From CBCPNA01 sp965120415 (lineage in GTDB: Bacteria; Bacillota; Clostridia; Lachnospirales; CAG-274): DNA of 40,820 nt. The position numbers and the translations under genes were made by a program. This document shows, piece after piece, positions 8,179 through 17,861 of the stretch. Numbering within the stretch: the stretch's first letter is position 1; the number at the start of each line of letters is the position of its first letter. The notes below the pieces were generated by a model. The model searched no databases. It was not told the DNA's origin and saw only the letters and a program-made list of their open reading frames with translations. The DNA lies in contig CBCPNA010000065.1 in the NCBI GenBank assembly GCA_965120415.1, positions 1-40,820 on the forward strand, in the 5' to 3' direction.

Positions 8179-10380
8179 TTATATTTTCTTTAAATTAGAT
8201 AAATTTGCCATAAGCTTTTTAACACCAGAATCTTCAAATTGGATAGTAATTTCAAAATCAGCACCAGCAGGGCTTATGTTTAAAACAGTGCCGTTTTTAA
8301 ATTTAAAATGGCTTACGGTATCGCCTACATTAAAATCTAAAGATATATTTTTAGGAGAGGGGAGTTGTTTAATTGATGGTATATTAGGCTTGTAGTTTGT
8401 TTTTGGCTTAATGCTATTTGCAGCTTTTAATGTATTTATATTAGCCTCTCTTTTTATTATATCTAAAAGCTCTTTTGGCAGCTCTTTAAAAAATGAAGAT
8501 GGAGAATTAGAAAGGTAGCGTCCATTTTGTAGCCTTGATTTAGCGCTTGTTAAAAATAGCTTTTTTTTAGCTCTTGTTATACCTACATATAAAAGTCTTC
8601 TTTCTTCTTCTATTGCTAGAGCATTTTCAGAGCTAAGTGCTCTAAAAGATGGAAAGATGCCTTCTTCAAACGCCGCTATAAAAACATAAGGAAATTCAAG
8701 CCCTTTAGATGCATGTAAAGTCATCAAGGTTACAAAATTATCAGAGCCGTTTAAAGAGTCTATATCTGCTATTAAAGCAACATTTTCTAAAAAGTTTTTT
8801 AATGAGATATCTTCTTCTGTTTCTTCAAAATCGACAGCCTTGCTTATAAGCTCTTCTATATTTTTTATTCTATTTTCTGATTCTTCTGTATTTTCTTTTA
8901 AAAGTTCTTCTTTATATAAAGATTTTTCAAATACATATTTTATTAAATCAGACACTTTATTTTCTTTGCTATAGTTTATAAAATCTTCCATCAAAGCATT
9001 AAAGTTTACCAAAATCTTTTCTTTTTTGCCAAGAGAGTCTATAGAGGTGCAATTTTTAATAGCGTCAAAAAAGGAACAATTGTTTTGATTAGCGTGATTT
9101 TCTATTTTTAAGATAGTTGTGTCGCCTATGCTCCTTCGTGGTACATTAATAATTCTTTTAATAGCTATATCGTCTGCAGGGTTTTGGATGATTTTTAAAT
9201 ATGCAAGTATATCTTTAATTTCCCTTCTTGAGTAAAAGTTAATGCTACCGTAAATTTTGTAAGGTACAGAATTTTGCAAAAGATATTCTTCTAAAACCCT
9301 TGTAAGGTTGTTAGCACGATATAGTATAGCAAAATCATTATAGCTTTTGCCTTCTTCTTCTACAAGTTTTTTAATATATTTTATAATAAACATAGCCTCT
9401 TCTTTGTCAGAATAGCAGCTACTATAGCTTATAAGCTCGCCTTTATCGTTATCTGTCCATAAGCTTTTTGCTTTTCTTGCAAAATTATTTTTTATAACTT
9501 CATTAGCCATATTTAAAATATTTTGCGTAGAACGATAATTTTGCTCAAGCTTTATAACTTTAGTATTTGTGAAATCTTTTTCAAAATCTAATATATTGTT
9601 TATATCAGCGCCCCTCCAGCCATATATGCTTTGATCGTCGTCCCCAACAACAGATAGATTTTTGTATTTATCAGCAAGTAGCTTAATAAGGGTATATTGA
9701 GAATAGCTTGTGTCTTGATATTCATCAACTAATATGTATTTAAACTTTTCTTGATACTTTTCTAAAATATCAGGGTTATTTAAAAATAATTGTACAGTTT
9801 TAAATATTAAATCGTCAAAATCGAGAGCATTGTTTGCTTTTAATTTATTTTCATACGCGGTATAAACTTCTGTAATATTTTTTTTTCTAAAATCAAACTG
9901 ATTTTTTATAGCGTACTTATCAGCGTCTATAAGCTTGTCCTTTTGGCGAGAAATTTCATATAAAATAGAGCGAGGTGTTAGGTAAGAATCGTTTATTTGA
10001 TAGCTTTTTAAAATTTCTTTAATAATCTTTTCGCAGTCTTCAGGATCGTATATTGAAAAATCGTTTGTAAAGCCTATTTTGTCTATATGTAGACGTAATA
10101 TTCTAACACAAGATGAATGAAAGGTAGATATCCATATGTTTTCGCCGTAAGGGGTTATATTGCAAATTCTTTCTTTCATTTCTTTAGCTGCTTTATTTGT
10201 AAAAGTTATAGCTATTATATTATAAGGGTTTACCCCATTTTCTATAAGGTAAGCAATTTTGTTAGTAAGCACGGTAGTCTTTCCGCTACCAGCACCAGCT
10301 AATATAAGAAGTGGACCGTCTGTTTGTAAAATTGCTTCTTTTTGTTTATCATTTAATTTATTTAAATTTTCATTAATCAT
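8179..10380 (-). CDS. pcrA: ATP-dependent DNA helicase PcrA/UvrD
   Basis: A superfamily 1A 3'-5' helicase acting in nucleotide excision repair, replication fork rescue and removal of RNA polymerase or RecA from DNA. Motifs in the 733 residues: Q-like LNDKQKEAI (9-17), Walker A AGAGSGKTT (28-36), motif II VDEYQDT, motif III GDDDQSIYGWRGAD, motif IV LEQNYRST, motif V VTLMTLHASKGLEF and motif VI EERRLLYVGITRAKK. The C-terminal 50 residues (FNVGDTVSHFKFKNGTV) form the Tudor-like domain through which PcrA binds RNA polymerase. The ATG has GGAG upstream and sits 10 bases after the vanZ-like gene. Confidence 0.95.
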   Translation of the reverse strand: MINENLNKLNDKQKEAILQTDGPLLILAGAGSGKTTVLTNKIAYLIENGVNPYNIIAITFTNKAAKEMKERICNITPYGENIWISTFHSSCVRILRLHIDKIGFTNDFSIYDPEDCEKIIKEILKSYQINDSYLTPRSILYEISRQKDKLIDADKYAIKNQFDFRKKNITEVYTAYENKLKANNALDFDDLIFKTVQLFLNNPDILEKYQEKFKYILVDEYQDTSYSQYTLIKLLADKYKNLSVVGDDDQSIYGWRGADINNILDFEKDFTNTKVIKLEQNYRSTQNILNMANEVIKNNFARKAKSLWTDNDKGELISYSSCYSDKEEAMFIIKYIKKLVEEEGKSYNDFAILYRANNLTRVLEEYLLQNSVPYKIYGSINFYSRREIKDILAYLKIIQNPADDIAIKRIINVPRRSIGDTTILKIENHANQNNCSFFDAIKNCTSIDSLGKKEKILVNFNALMEDFINYSKENKVSDLIKYVFEKSLYKEELLKENTEESENRIKNIEELISKAVDFEETEEDISLKNFLENVALIADIDSLNGSDNFVTLMTLHASKGLEFPYVFIAAFEEGIFPSFRALSSENALAIEEERRLLYVGITRAKKKLFLTSAKSRLQNGRYLSNSPSSFFKELPKELLDIIKREANINTLKAANSIKPKTNYKPNIPSIKQLPSPKNISLDFNVGDTVSHFKFKNGTVLNISPAGADFEITIQFEDSGVKKLMANLSNLKKI

Positions 10381-10390
10381 AAATATTCTC

Positions 10391-10858
10391 CTATTTATAA
10401 GATAATTTTAGCTTTTTATTATATTTATTTTTAAAAATATGAAAAATCATAACAAAAAATATACCACACAAAGCACTTAAAAAATCTAGCAAAACATCTG
10501 AAACTTGCGATGAGCGTCCGTATGAAAAAAGCTGGATATATTCGTCCAAAACAGGGACAATTAATGATAAAAATAATGTATATCCAAAAAAATGCTTAAT
10601 CTTATTTGAAAATGCTAAAAAAGAATTTGTTAAAAAAAAGCCAAGCAAAAAAAATTCTAAAAAGTGGGCAAGCTTTCTAACAAAATGGCTAGTTAAAGAA
10701 AAGCTGCTATTAAATAGGGCTAAAAAGCTATTTAGCAATTGTAAAAAAGTGTTGCTAGCTTGTGTAGAGGTTGTTCCATTTTGCATAGAATTATAAAATA
10801 TAAAGCAAATTGTTAAAACGGAGGCAACGATATAAAAAGCTTTTTTAAATTTAATCAT
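10391..10858 (-). CDS. VanZ-like membrane protein
   Basis: A 155-residue integral membrane protein of the VanZ family, named after the teicoplanin-resistance accessory protein; most chromosomal members have no known function. Visible features are an N-terminal membrane segment (9-24), the VRKLAHFLEFFLLG motif around residues 61-74 starting the core, DEYIQLFSYGRSSQVSDVLLD (split by the family's conserved Glu/Gln and Arg), and a final membrane helix. The start ATG has GGAG. It is the first gene after a sigma-A-type promoter and probably leads the vanZ-pcrA-murA-ftsQ operon. The match is to the fold and motifs; a resistance role should not be assumed. Confidence 0.8.
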   Translation of the reverse strand: MIKFKKAFYIVASVLTICFIFYNSMQNGTTSTQASNTFLQLLNSFLALFNSSFSLTSHFVRKLAHFLEFFLLGFFLTNSFLAFSNKIKHFFGYTLFLSLIVPVLDEYIQLFSYGRSSQVSDVLLDFLSALCGIFFVMIFHIFKNKYNKKLKLSYK

Positions 10859-10886
10859 ATATAATCTCCAACTTCTTTTATTTAAT

Positions 10887-10915
10887 ATTATATTTTAAAA
10901 TTACAAAATTGTAAA
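10887..10915 (-). promoter_or_regulatory. Sigma-A promoter of the vanZ-pcrA-murA operon
   Basis: On the minus strand TTTACA (plus 10910-10915), a 17-base spacer and TATAAT (plus 10887-10892) lie about 30 bases before the start of the VanZ-like gene. Five of six bases match at -35 and all at -10. Confidence 0.75.
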
Positions 10916-11023
10916 TATTTTTAATACAATTTAGTTAATATTTTTCACAAAATTTATCTTGGTTCAATTTATTTTGGCTCATTTGTTTTGGTATTAAAAT
11001 ATGCGCATAGCTTTTGTAAATAC

Positions 11024-11052
11024 TTGAAAATGCTAAATTAATATGCTATAAT
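11024..11052 (+). promoter_or_regulatory. Strong sigma-A promoter of gltB
   Basis: TTGAAA (11024-11029), a 17-base spacer and TATAAT (11047-11052), with an extended -10 TGC directly before it. Transcription would start near 11059, leaving a leader of about 60 bases before the ATG at 11122. No riboswitch or T-box signature is visible in the leader. Confidence 0.85.
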
Positions 11053-11121
11053 AAAAGGCATAATATGCTGTATATAAAACAAGTCAATTTTTATATAACT
11101 AGTTTTGAAAGGATTGATTTA

Positions 11122-14100
11122 ATGAAAAGTTTTTCAGGCAAAAAGAGGGGGCTTTATCTTAAAAGTTTTGAACATGATAATTGTGGGATAGGGCTTATTG
11201 CTAATATAAAAGGCATAAAAAGCCACAAGATTGTTGAAGATGCTATATGTATATTAAAAAATTTAGCGCATAGAGGGGGCGTATCTTTTGATAAAGATAC
11301 AGGAGATGGAGCTGGTATTTTAACCCAAATACCACATAAATTTATGCAAAAGGCTTGCCTTGCTGAAGGCTTTTCTCTCCCAGCTTTTGGAGAGTATGGA
11401 GTTGGTATGTTTTTTTGCGCTAAAGATGAAAACATAAAAAATAATACGATAAAAAAATTAAAAAATATTATAAAAGAAGAAGATTTAGCCATATTAGGCT
11501 TTAGAAATGTTCCGATAAACTCAAAAAGTATAGGCAAAAGCGCTATGTCTTGTATGCCTTTTATTATGCAAATATTTGTCAAAAAAAACGATAAAATAAA
11601 AACAGATAAAGATTTTGAAAGAAAACTTTTTGTTATTTTAAAAAGGGCAGAAAATGAAATAAGATATTCTAAAGAAAATGACCCTTATTTTTATTTTTGC
11701 TCTTTATCTTGCAAAACAATTGTTTATAAAGGTATGCTAACTGTAAATCAGCTTGATAGATTTTATATAGATATTTTAGACTTAGATTATGAAAGCTCTT
11801 TAGCTCTTGTCCATTCAAGATTTAGCACTAATACCTTTCCTAGTTGGGAAAGGGCGCATCCTAATAGATATATAATCCATAACGGAGAAATAAATACAAT
11901 AAGAGGTAATGTAAACTGGATAAAATCAAGAGAAAAAACGTTTGAAACAGATTTATTTTCAAAAGAAGATTTTAAAAAGCTTTTACCTATAATAAACGAA
12001 GACGGTAGCGATTCTGCTATGCTGGATAACTATATCCATATGTTGAGCCTTTCTGGGTATAGCCTTGCTAAAGCGGCCATGATATGTATACCAGAGCCTT
12101 TTGAAAAGGCTGAGCATATGCCAAAAGAAAAGAGAGCCTTTTATGAATATAACAGCCTTATGTCAGAGCCTTTTGATGGGCCAGCTGCCATAGCCTTTAC
12201 AGACGGTGATATAATAGGGGCAACATTAGATAGAAATGGCTTAAGACCAGCTAGATACTGCATAACAAAAGATGATACATTCATACTATCTTCAGAAGTA
12301 GGGGTATTACCTTTAAATGAAGAAGATATAATAAAAAAAGATAGGCTAAAAGCAGGCAAAATGATTTTGATAGACACAATTAAAGCAAGTATTATACAAG
12401 ATGAACAAATAAAAGAAGAAATAGCAAAAGAAAAGCCTTATGAAAGCTGGATATTACAAAATATTATAAACATAGAAGATTTAAAGCAAGATGAAACGCA
12501 AGAAAATTTAGAAATAGAAAATAAAGGCTTATTAGAAAAACAAAAGACTTTTGGCTATGTATTAGAAGATAAAACGCTAGTATTAAAAGATATTGTAGAA
12601 AAGGGAGAAGACCCAGTTGGGGCAATGGGTAATGATACCCCTCTTGCTGTTTTTTCTAAAAGAAGTCAGCTTTTATTTAATTATTTTAAGCAGCTTTTTG
12701 CCCAAGTTACTAATCCACCAATAGATGCAATAAGAGAAGAAATAGTTACAAGCACTATATCATTTTTAGGAGCAGAGGGCAATTTATTAAATTTAAACAA
12801 GCAAGATTTTAAAAGACTAAAATTAACAACTCCTATATTAGATAATAAAGAGTTTTTAAAAATCAAAAATTTAAATCAAGATGAATTTGATATTTTAACA
12901 ATAAATATTAATTACGATTATGAAAAAATGGATATAGAAACAGCTTTAGAGCAAATTTTTAAAACTGCTAAAGAAGGAGTTTTAAACGGCAAAAATATAA
13001 TTATTTTATCAGATAAGGGCTTTGATAAACAATATATGCCTATACCTATCCTTTTAGCATCTTCAGGCATACATCACTATTTAACCAAAAACGGTATAAG
13101 GACAAAAACAAGCATAGTATTAGAAACAGGAGAACCAAGAGAAGTCCACCATTTTGTCACCCTTTTGGGCTATGGAGCTAACGCTATTAACCCTTATTTG
13201 GCTATAGATACAATAGAAGATATGATAGAAAATAAAGAAATAGAAAGCTTTAATAAAGAAGAAGCAGTAAAAAGATATATAAATGCTATAACAAAAGGTA
13301 TTGTAAAAGTTATGTCTAAAATGGGTATATCAGCGGTTAAAAGCTACCAAGGAGCACAAATTTTTGAAGCTTTAGGCATATCGGAAGAAGTTGTAGAAAA
13401 GTATTTTACAAATACTGCAACAAGAATAGGGGGCTTAAAGCTTGAACATATAGAAAAAGAGGCTATAATAAGGCATAAAGCAGCCTTTTTTGAAGAAGAT
13501 AAAGATGAGCCTTTAAAGCCTTTTGGCGATTTCAAATGGAGAAAAGATGGAGAATACCATATGTTTAATCCAGAAACAATACTTCTTTTACAAAAGGCGG
13601 TAAGAGAAGGCGATTATAACCTTTATAAAAAATACGCAAATATTATGAATAAAGAAGATAACTTTTGTACTATAAGAAGTATGCTAGATATTAAATTTGA
13701 AGAAAAGCCTATAGATATAAAAGAGGTTGAAAGCGTAGAAAGCATTGTTAAAAGATTTAAAACAGGGGCTATGAGTTACGGCTCTTTAAGTAAAGAAGCT
13801 CATGAATGCTTAGCGATAGCTATGAATAGATTAGGGGGCAAATCAAATAGCGGCGAGGGAGGAGAAGATGCAGAAAGATTTTTGCCTCTTCCAAACGGTG
13901 ATTCTAAATGTTCTGCTATAAAGCAAGTTGCATCAGGGCGTTTTGGGGTTAGTATAAATTATTTACAAAATGCTGTAGAAATACAGATAAAAATGGCTCA
14001 AGGGGCAAAACCAGGAGAGGGCGGACATTTACCGGGCAAAAAAGTATACCCTTGGATAGCTAAAGCAAGAAATTCAACCCCTGGTGTTTCTTTAATATCT

Positions 14101-15684
14101 CCACCACCACACCATGATATATATTCTATAGAAGATTTAGCCCAGCTTATCCACGATTTGAAAAATGCAAATAAAGATGCCAAAATAAGCGTAAAGCTAG
14201 TTAGTGAAACAGGTGTTGGTACTATTGCAGTTGGAGTTTGCAAAAGCCTTGCTGACGTTATTTTGATTAGTGGTTATGATGGAGGGACAGGTGCAGCTCC
14301 AAAAACAAGCATAAAACATACAGGCTTGCCGTGGGAAATAGGGCTCTGCGAAACACACCAAGCGCTTATCATGAACAATTTAAGAAATAGAATTAAGCTA
14401 GAAGTTGACGGTAAAATGCTTACAGGGCGTGATGTTTTAATAGCTTGCTTATTAGGCGCAGAAGAATTTGGTTTTTCTACAGCTCCTTTAATAGCTTTAG
14501 GTTGCGTAATGCTTCGGGTTTGCCATATGGACACTTGCGCTGTAGGGGTTGCAACCCAAAACCCAGAATTAAGGCAACGCTTTAAAGGCAAGCCCGAATA
14601 TGTAGAAAATTTTATGAAGTTTATAGCTATGGATTTGAGAGAACAAATGGCAAAATTAGGCTTTAGAACGATAAATGAAATGATAGGGCGAACAGAAAAG
14701 CTCAAAATGAAAAAAACTTTAGATTATAAAGCTAAAACAGTCGATTTAACCCCTTTATTTTACCAGCCTAAAACGATATTAACAGCTAAAGAAAGATTTT
14801 TTAATAAAGAACAAAATCATAATATAGAAAAATCTTTTGATTATAACAATCTATTAGAACTATGCAAGCCAGCTATTTTTGAAGGCAAAAAAATAAATGC
14901 TAAATTTAAAATAAATAATACAAATAGAACATTAGGCACCATTTTATCTAGCGAAATAACAAAAATAAAAGGTGAAGAAGGGCTAAAAGAAGATACAATA
15001 AACTTAACATTTGAAGGAGCAGCAGGGCAAAGCATAGGGGCGTTTTTAACAAACGGCGTAACTATAAAAATTTTTGGAGAATGTAACGACTATGTAGGCA
15101 AAGGGCTAAGCGGTGGTAAAATAATAGTAACTCCATCTAAAAAAAGCAATCTAGAGCCTACCCAAAATGTTATAATAGGTAATGTAGCCCTTTTTGGAGC
15201 AACAAAAGGCGAGGTTTATATAAACGGTATAGTAGGCGAAAGATTTGCAGTACGTAATAGTGGAGCGACTGCTGTTGTTGAGGCTATAGGCGAACACGGG
15301 CTAGAATACATGACAGGAGGGCTTGTTGTTGTTTTAGGCAAAACAGGGCGCAATTTTGGAGCAGGTATGAGCGGAGGTATAGCTTATGTATACGATGAAG
15401 ATAATACATTTAGCCAAAAATGTAACAAAGAGCTTATTTTGTTAGAAAGTTTAGAAGATGAAGATAAACAAAAGCTAAAAGAAATGCTTTTAAAACATTT
15501 TGAATATACAAATAGCAAAACAGCGAACGATTTTTTAAATGATTTTGAAAATATATCAAATAAATTTGTAAAAGTTATACCAAAAGCTTATAAACAGGTT
15601 ATGCAAGAAATAAAAAAAGCTGAAAAAGAAGGGCTAAATAAAGAAGATGCTTTAATGCAAGCTTTTAAAATAGCATCAAATTAA
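11122..15684 (+). CDS. gltB: Glutamate synthase large subunit
   Basis: GltB transfers the glutamine amide to 2-oxoglutarate, giving two glutamates. The 1520 residues cover the whole family architecture: class II glutaminase domain with the catalytic Cys21 (HDNCGIGLIAN), exposed after removal of a 20-residue propeptide; central domain; FMN-binding synthase domain (LISPPPHHDIYSIEDL, VSETGVGTIAVGV); the [3Fe-4S] cysteines C1128, C1134 and C1139 (Cx5Cx4C); and the C-terminal GXXXG beta-helix (GGKIIVTP, GERFAVRNSGA). The ATG at 11122 is chosen because AAAGGA lies eight bases upstream and the propeptide then has normal length; an in-frame ATG at 11065 lacks a site. No gltD small subunit is adjacent. 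It has its own promoter and terminator. Confidence 0.96.
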   Translation: MKSFSGKKRGLYLKSFEHDNCGIGLIANIKGIKSHKIVEDAICILKNLAHRGGVSFDKDTGDGAGILTQIPHKFMQKACLAEGFSLPAFGEYGVGMFFCAKDENIKNNTIKKLKNIIKEEDLAILGFRNVPINSKSIGKSAMSCMPFIMQIFVKKNDKIKTDKDFERKLFVILKRAENEIRYSKENDPYFYFCSLSCKTIVYKGMLTVNQLDRFYIDILDLDYESSLALVHSRFSTNTFPSWERAHPNRYIIHNGEINTIRGNVNWIKSREKTFETDLFSKEDFKKLLPIINEDGSDSAMLDNYIHMLSLSGYSLAKAAMICIPEPFEKAEHMPKEKRAFYEYNSLMSEPFDGPAAIAFTDGDIIGATLDRNGLRPARYCITKDDTFILSSEVGVLPLNEEDIIKKDRLKAGKMILIDTIKASIIQDEQIKEEIAKEKPYESWILQNIINIEDLKQDETQENLEIENKGLLEKQKTFGYVLEDKTLVLKDIVEKGEDPVGAMGNDTPLAVFSKRSQLLFNYFKQLFAQVTNPPIDAIREEIVTSTISFLGAEGNLLNLNKQDFKRLKLTTPILDNKEFLKIKNLNQDEFDILTININYDYEKMDIETALEQIFKTAKEGVLNGKNIIILSDKGFDKQYMPIPILLASSGIHHYLTKNGIRTKTSIVLETGEPREVHHFVTLLGYGANAINPYLAIDTIEDMIENKEIESFNKEEAVKRYINAITKGIVKVMSKMGISAVKSYQGAQIFEALGISEEVVEKYFTNTATRIGGLKLEHIEKEAIIRHKAAFFEEDKDEPLKPFGDFKWRKDGEYHMFNPETILLLQKAVREGDYNLYKKYANIMNKEDNFCTIRSMLDIKFEEKPIDIKEVESVESIVKRFKTGAMSYGSLSKEAHECLAIAMNRLGGKSNSGEGGEDAERFLPLPNGDSKCSAIKQVASGRFGVSINYLQNAVEIQIKMAQGAKPGEGGHLPGKKVYPWIAKARNSTPGVSLISPPPHHDIYSIEDLAQLIHDLKNANKDAKISVKLVSETGVGTIAVGVCKSLADVILISGYDGGTGAAPKTSIKHTGLPWEIGLCETHQALIMNNLRNRIKLEVDGKMLTGRDVLIACLLGAEEFGFSTAPLIALGCVMLRVCHMDTCAVGVATQNPELRQRFKGKPEYVENFMKFIAMDLREQMAKLGFRTINEMIGRTEKLKMKKTLDYKAKTVDLTPLFYQPKTILTAKERFFNKEQNHNIEKSFDYNNLLELCKPAIFEGKKINAKFKINNTNRTLGTILSSEITKIKGEEGLKEDTINLTFEGAAGQSIGAFLTNGVTIKIFGECNDYVGKGLSGGKIIVTPSKKSNLEPTQNVIIGNVALFGATKGEVYINGIVGERFAVRNSGATAVVEAIGEHGLEYMTGGLVVVLGKTGRNFGAGMSGGIAYVYDEDNTFSQKCNKELILLESLEDEDKQKLKEMLLKHFEYTNSKTANDFLNDFENISNKFVKVIPKAYKQVMQEIKKAEKEGLNKEDALMQAFKIASN

Positions 15685-15700
15685 TTATTAATTTAATATT

Positions 15701-15738
15701 ACTGCTTGGCTATATATTTTATAGTTAAGCAGTTTTTG
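15701..15738 (+). terminator. Terminator of gltB
   Basis: A 14-bp stem (15701-15714 with 15720-15733, two G-T wobbles, loop TATTT) is followed by TTTTT. It lies 16 bases after the gltB stop, so gltB is transcribed alone and spoVFB needs another promoter. Confidence 0.9.
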
Positions 15739-15863
15739 CTATTTTATAAATGCTTGCCTTTAAGCTTATTTAAAGGGAAAGAGTGTATGCTTGTCTATAT
15801 CATCCTTTTTTATTGTAACCATATTTATTAAAAAAACATATTATTAAATGTGGAGGTGATTAT

Positions 15864-16448
15864 ATGGATTTTGAAGGAATAAATATAGGATATGCCTTAA
15901 CAGGCTCTTTTTGTACATTTAATGATAGTATAAAAGAAATAGAAAAGCTAATAAATTTAAAAGCTAACATATTTCCTATATTTTCTTTTAATAGCCAAAA
16001 TATAGATACAAGATTTGGAAAAGCTAAAGATTTTGTTGCAAAAATCGAACAAATAACAAAAAATGATGCAATAAAAACTATAGAACAAGCAGAGCCTATA
16101 GGTCCTAAAAATAATCTGGATATATTTGTAATATCTCCTTGTACGGGTAATACTCTAGCAAAATTAAATAATGGTATATGCGATAGCCCAGTGCTTATGG
16201 GGGCTAAAGCTCATATAAGAAATAATAAGCCGATTGTTTTAGCTATAGCAACAAATGATGCGCTTGGAGAAAATTTTTTGAACATAGCAGGCTTATTAAA
16301 TAAAAAGCATATTTATTTTGTTCCTTTTGGACAAGATGATTTTATAAAAAAACCAAAATCATTAATAGCTCATTTTAAGCTTTTACAAAATACGATAAAG
16401 CATGCCTTAAAAGGCAAGCAAATTCAGCCAATATTAAAAGATTTTTAA
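15864..16448 (+). CDS. spoVFB: Dipicolinate synthase subunit B
   Basis: SpoVFB is the flavoprotein-like subunit of dipicolinate synthase, which makes the spore-core chelator dipicolinic acid from dihydrodipicolinate in the mother cell late in sporulation. The 194 residues match the family along their length: GYALTGSFCTF at the N-terminus (flavodoxin-like nucleotide loop), then ISPCTGNTLAKLNNGICDSPV, PIVLAIATNDALG, and YFVPFGQDD. The start ATG has TGGAGGTGAT. The usual partner spoVFA is not adjacent: the upstream gene is gltB, with a terminator between. I looked for a sigma-K or sigma-E box in the 125 bases upstream and found only loose CATA-type matches. Confidence 0.93.
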   Translation: MDFEGINIGYALTGSFCTFNDSIKEIEKLINLKANIFPIFSFNSQNIDTRFGKAKDFVAKIEQITKNDAIKTIEQAEPIGPKNNLDIFVISPCTGNTLAKLNNGICDSPVLMGAKAHIRNNKPIVLAIATNDALGENFLNIAGLLNKKHIYFVPFGQDDFIKKPKSLIAHFKLLQNTIKHALKGKQIQPILKDF

Positions 16449-16452
16449 AAAG

Positions 16453-16493
16453 TTAAGGCAATGATTTTCTTATTTAGAGATTAATTGCCTTAA
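16453..16493 (+). terminator. Hairpin after spoVFB, possible terminator
   Basis: A perfect 10-bp stem, TTAAGGCAAT (16453-16462) with ATTGCCTTAA (16484-16493), has a 21-base loop and starts four bases after the spoVFB stop. The tail is ATTAATTGCC rather than a T run, and it partly repeats the 3' arm as a direct repeat. Termination is plausible but not strong. Confidence 0.45.
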
Positions 16494-16521
16494 ATTAATT
16501 GCCTAAATTTATTAAATATTA

Positions 16522-16550
16522 TTGAATAACTTTTATAAAATTTGTATAAT
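16522..16550 (+). promoter_or_regulatory. Sigma-A promoter of the flhF gene group
   Basis: TTGAAT (16522-16527), a 17-base spacer and TATAAT (16545-16550). Transcription would begin near 16557, giving an untranslated leader of about 185 bases before flhF. It separates this motility group from spoVFB. Confidence 0.75.
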
Positions 16551-16577
16551 AAATATATAAAAATTACAAATAGGGGC

Positions 16578-16657
16578 AAAAGCTAGCATATTTATACAAT
16601 ATAGCCTTATATAAATATTTAAATTATATTAAATTTATATTTGAAAAACTAGCTTTT
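16578..16657 (+). repeat. Inverted repeat in the flhF leader
   Basis: AAAAGCTAG (16578-16586) pairs perfectly with CTAGCTTTT (16649-16657). The enclosed 62 bases are AT-rich and hold a second palindromic stretch around ATATAAAT. In the leader RNA this would form one long hairpin ending 85 bases before the flhF start. It matches no riboswitch motif I can recall. Confidence 0.45.
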
Positions 16658-16742
16658 CTGTGTTAAGATAATTAAAAGGATTATATAGCCAGTTTATACA
16701 TTCCTACATTTGTTTATAAATTTATTGAATGGTGGAAAAATG

Positions 16743-17861
16743 ATGAAAATAAAAAAATATCAACCAAAAGGAGAAGAAGATGCTATAAAAAGTGTTAAAA
16801 AAATAAAAAATATAGACTTATTTTCTATAGCTAAAAATTCTTGCCAAGATATAAAATCAGCCTATGATGAAAATCTTAAAGAAAACATATTTAAAACAAC
16901 CTTACAGCAACTTAAAAAAACGTTTACACCAAGCAAAAAAGAATATATCCAAAATGCAATTAAAGAAAAAGAAGACTTAATAGCAAAGCTTAAAAGCGAC
17001 TTACAACAAACAGAGCTTAAATTACAAAAAACAATAGAGCTTAATAACAAAAAATACGATAGCCATATTTTGCAATTTATGTACGATATATTAATAAAAC
17101 AAAGCGTATTGCCAGAAATTTGTTCCGAAATACTAGACAAAATAGAAGTTAAAGAAAATGATAATGTTGATTTTGTTTTAAAAATAGTGTATAATAAAAT
17201 ACTAAATATACTAAATTTTTCTAAAATACAAGATTTTAGCTTAAATACCCCTAAAGAGGACGAATTTGCTAAAAACGTAGTCTTTTTAGGCAATACCGGA
17301 GTAGGTAAAACAACAACAATAGCCAAATTATCTTCAAACCTTATTATCCAAGATGGCTTAAAAGTTGGTTTTATTACAGCAGATACATATAGGATAGCAG
17401 CGGTCGAACAGCTTAAAGTTTATGCCGAAATATTAGGAGCGAGTGTTGAGGTTATCTATTCAAACGATGAAATATCAAAAAAGGTAGCAAAGCTTAAATA
17501 TATAAACGATATAATATTTTTTGATACAGCAGGGCGTTCTCATAAAAATAAAGAAAATATAAAAGATATAAAAGAATTTATAAAAAATATCGATAGCCCA
17601 GATATTTACCTTGTTATAAACGCCGCTATGCGTTTTGAAGATATGCTAGATGTTATAAAATGTTACGAACGATTTGTCGATTTTAAACTTATTTTCACAA
17701 AAATAGATGAATCAAGCACTTTAGGGGCTATATTAAATATAGCATATTTAACAAGGCGCAAAATAGCTTACATAACAAATGGGCAAAATGTGCCGTGTGA
17801 TATAGAAGTTTATTCGGCTTTTAAAATAGCCAAAGTTTTATTAGGGAGTATATATAAATGA
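16743..17861 (+). CDS. flhF: Flagellar biosynthesis SRP-like GTPase FlhF
   Basis: FlhF is a signal-recognition-particle-family GTPase that fixes the site and number of flagella, working with the ATPase FlhG. The 373 residues comprise an N-terminal basic segment starting MKIKKYQ as in other FlhFs, a helical N domain (about 70-165, KEKEDLIAKLKSDLQQ), and the G domain with G1 GNTGVGKTT near 183, ADTYRIAAVEQL, the DTAGRSHKN G3 region and the late TKIDES guanine-specificity motif. ATGs occur at 16740 and 16743. The latter gives a seven-base spacing to GGTGG and is preferred. The stop overlaps the flhG start (ATGA), so the two are coupled. Confidence 0.93.
   Translation: MKIKKYQPKGEEDAIKSVKKIKNIDLFSIAKNSCQDIKSAYDENLKENIFKTTLQQLKKTFTPSKKEYIQNAIKEKEDLIAKLKSDLQQTELKLQKTIELNNKKYDSHILQFMYDILIKQSVLPEICSEILDKIEVKENDNVDFVLKIVYNKILNILNFSKIQDFSLNTPKEDEFAKNVVFLGNTGVGKTTTIAKLSSNLIIQDGLKVGFITADTYRIAAVEQLKVYAEILGASVEVIYSNDEISKKVAKLKYINDIIFFDTAGRSHKNKENIKDIKEFIKNIDSPDIYLVINAAMRFEDMLDVIKCYERFVDFKLIFTKIDESSTLGAILNIAYLTRRKIAYITNGQNVPCDIEVYSAFKIAKVLLGSIYK

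Noticed and set aside
10391..10858. Glycopeptide resistance gene (vanZ)
   Set aside because: It is a chromosomal VanZ-family protein in a housekeeping operon without other van genes, so a resistance role is not supported.
11065..11121. Upstream ATG of gltB at 11065
   Set aside because: It would add 19 residues before the propeptide, lies only about six bases after the expected transcript start, and has no ribosome site.
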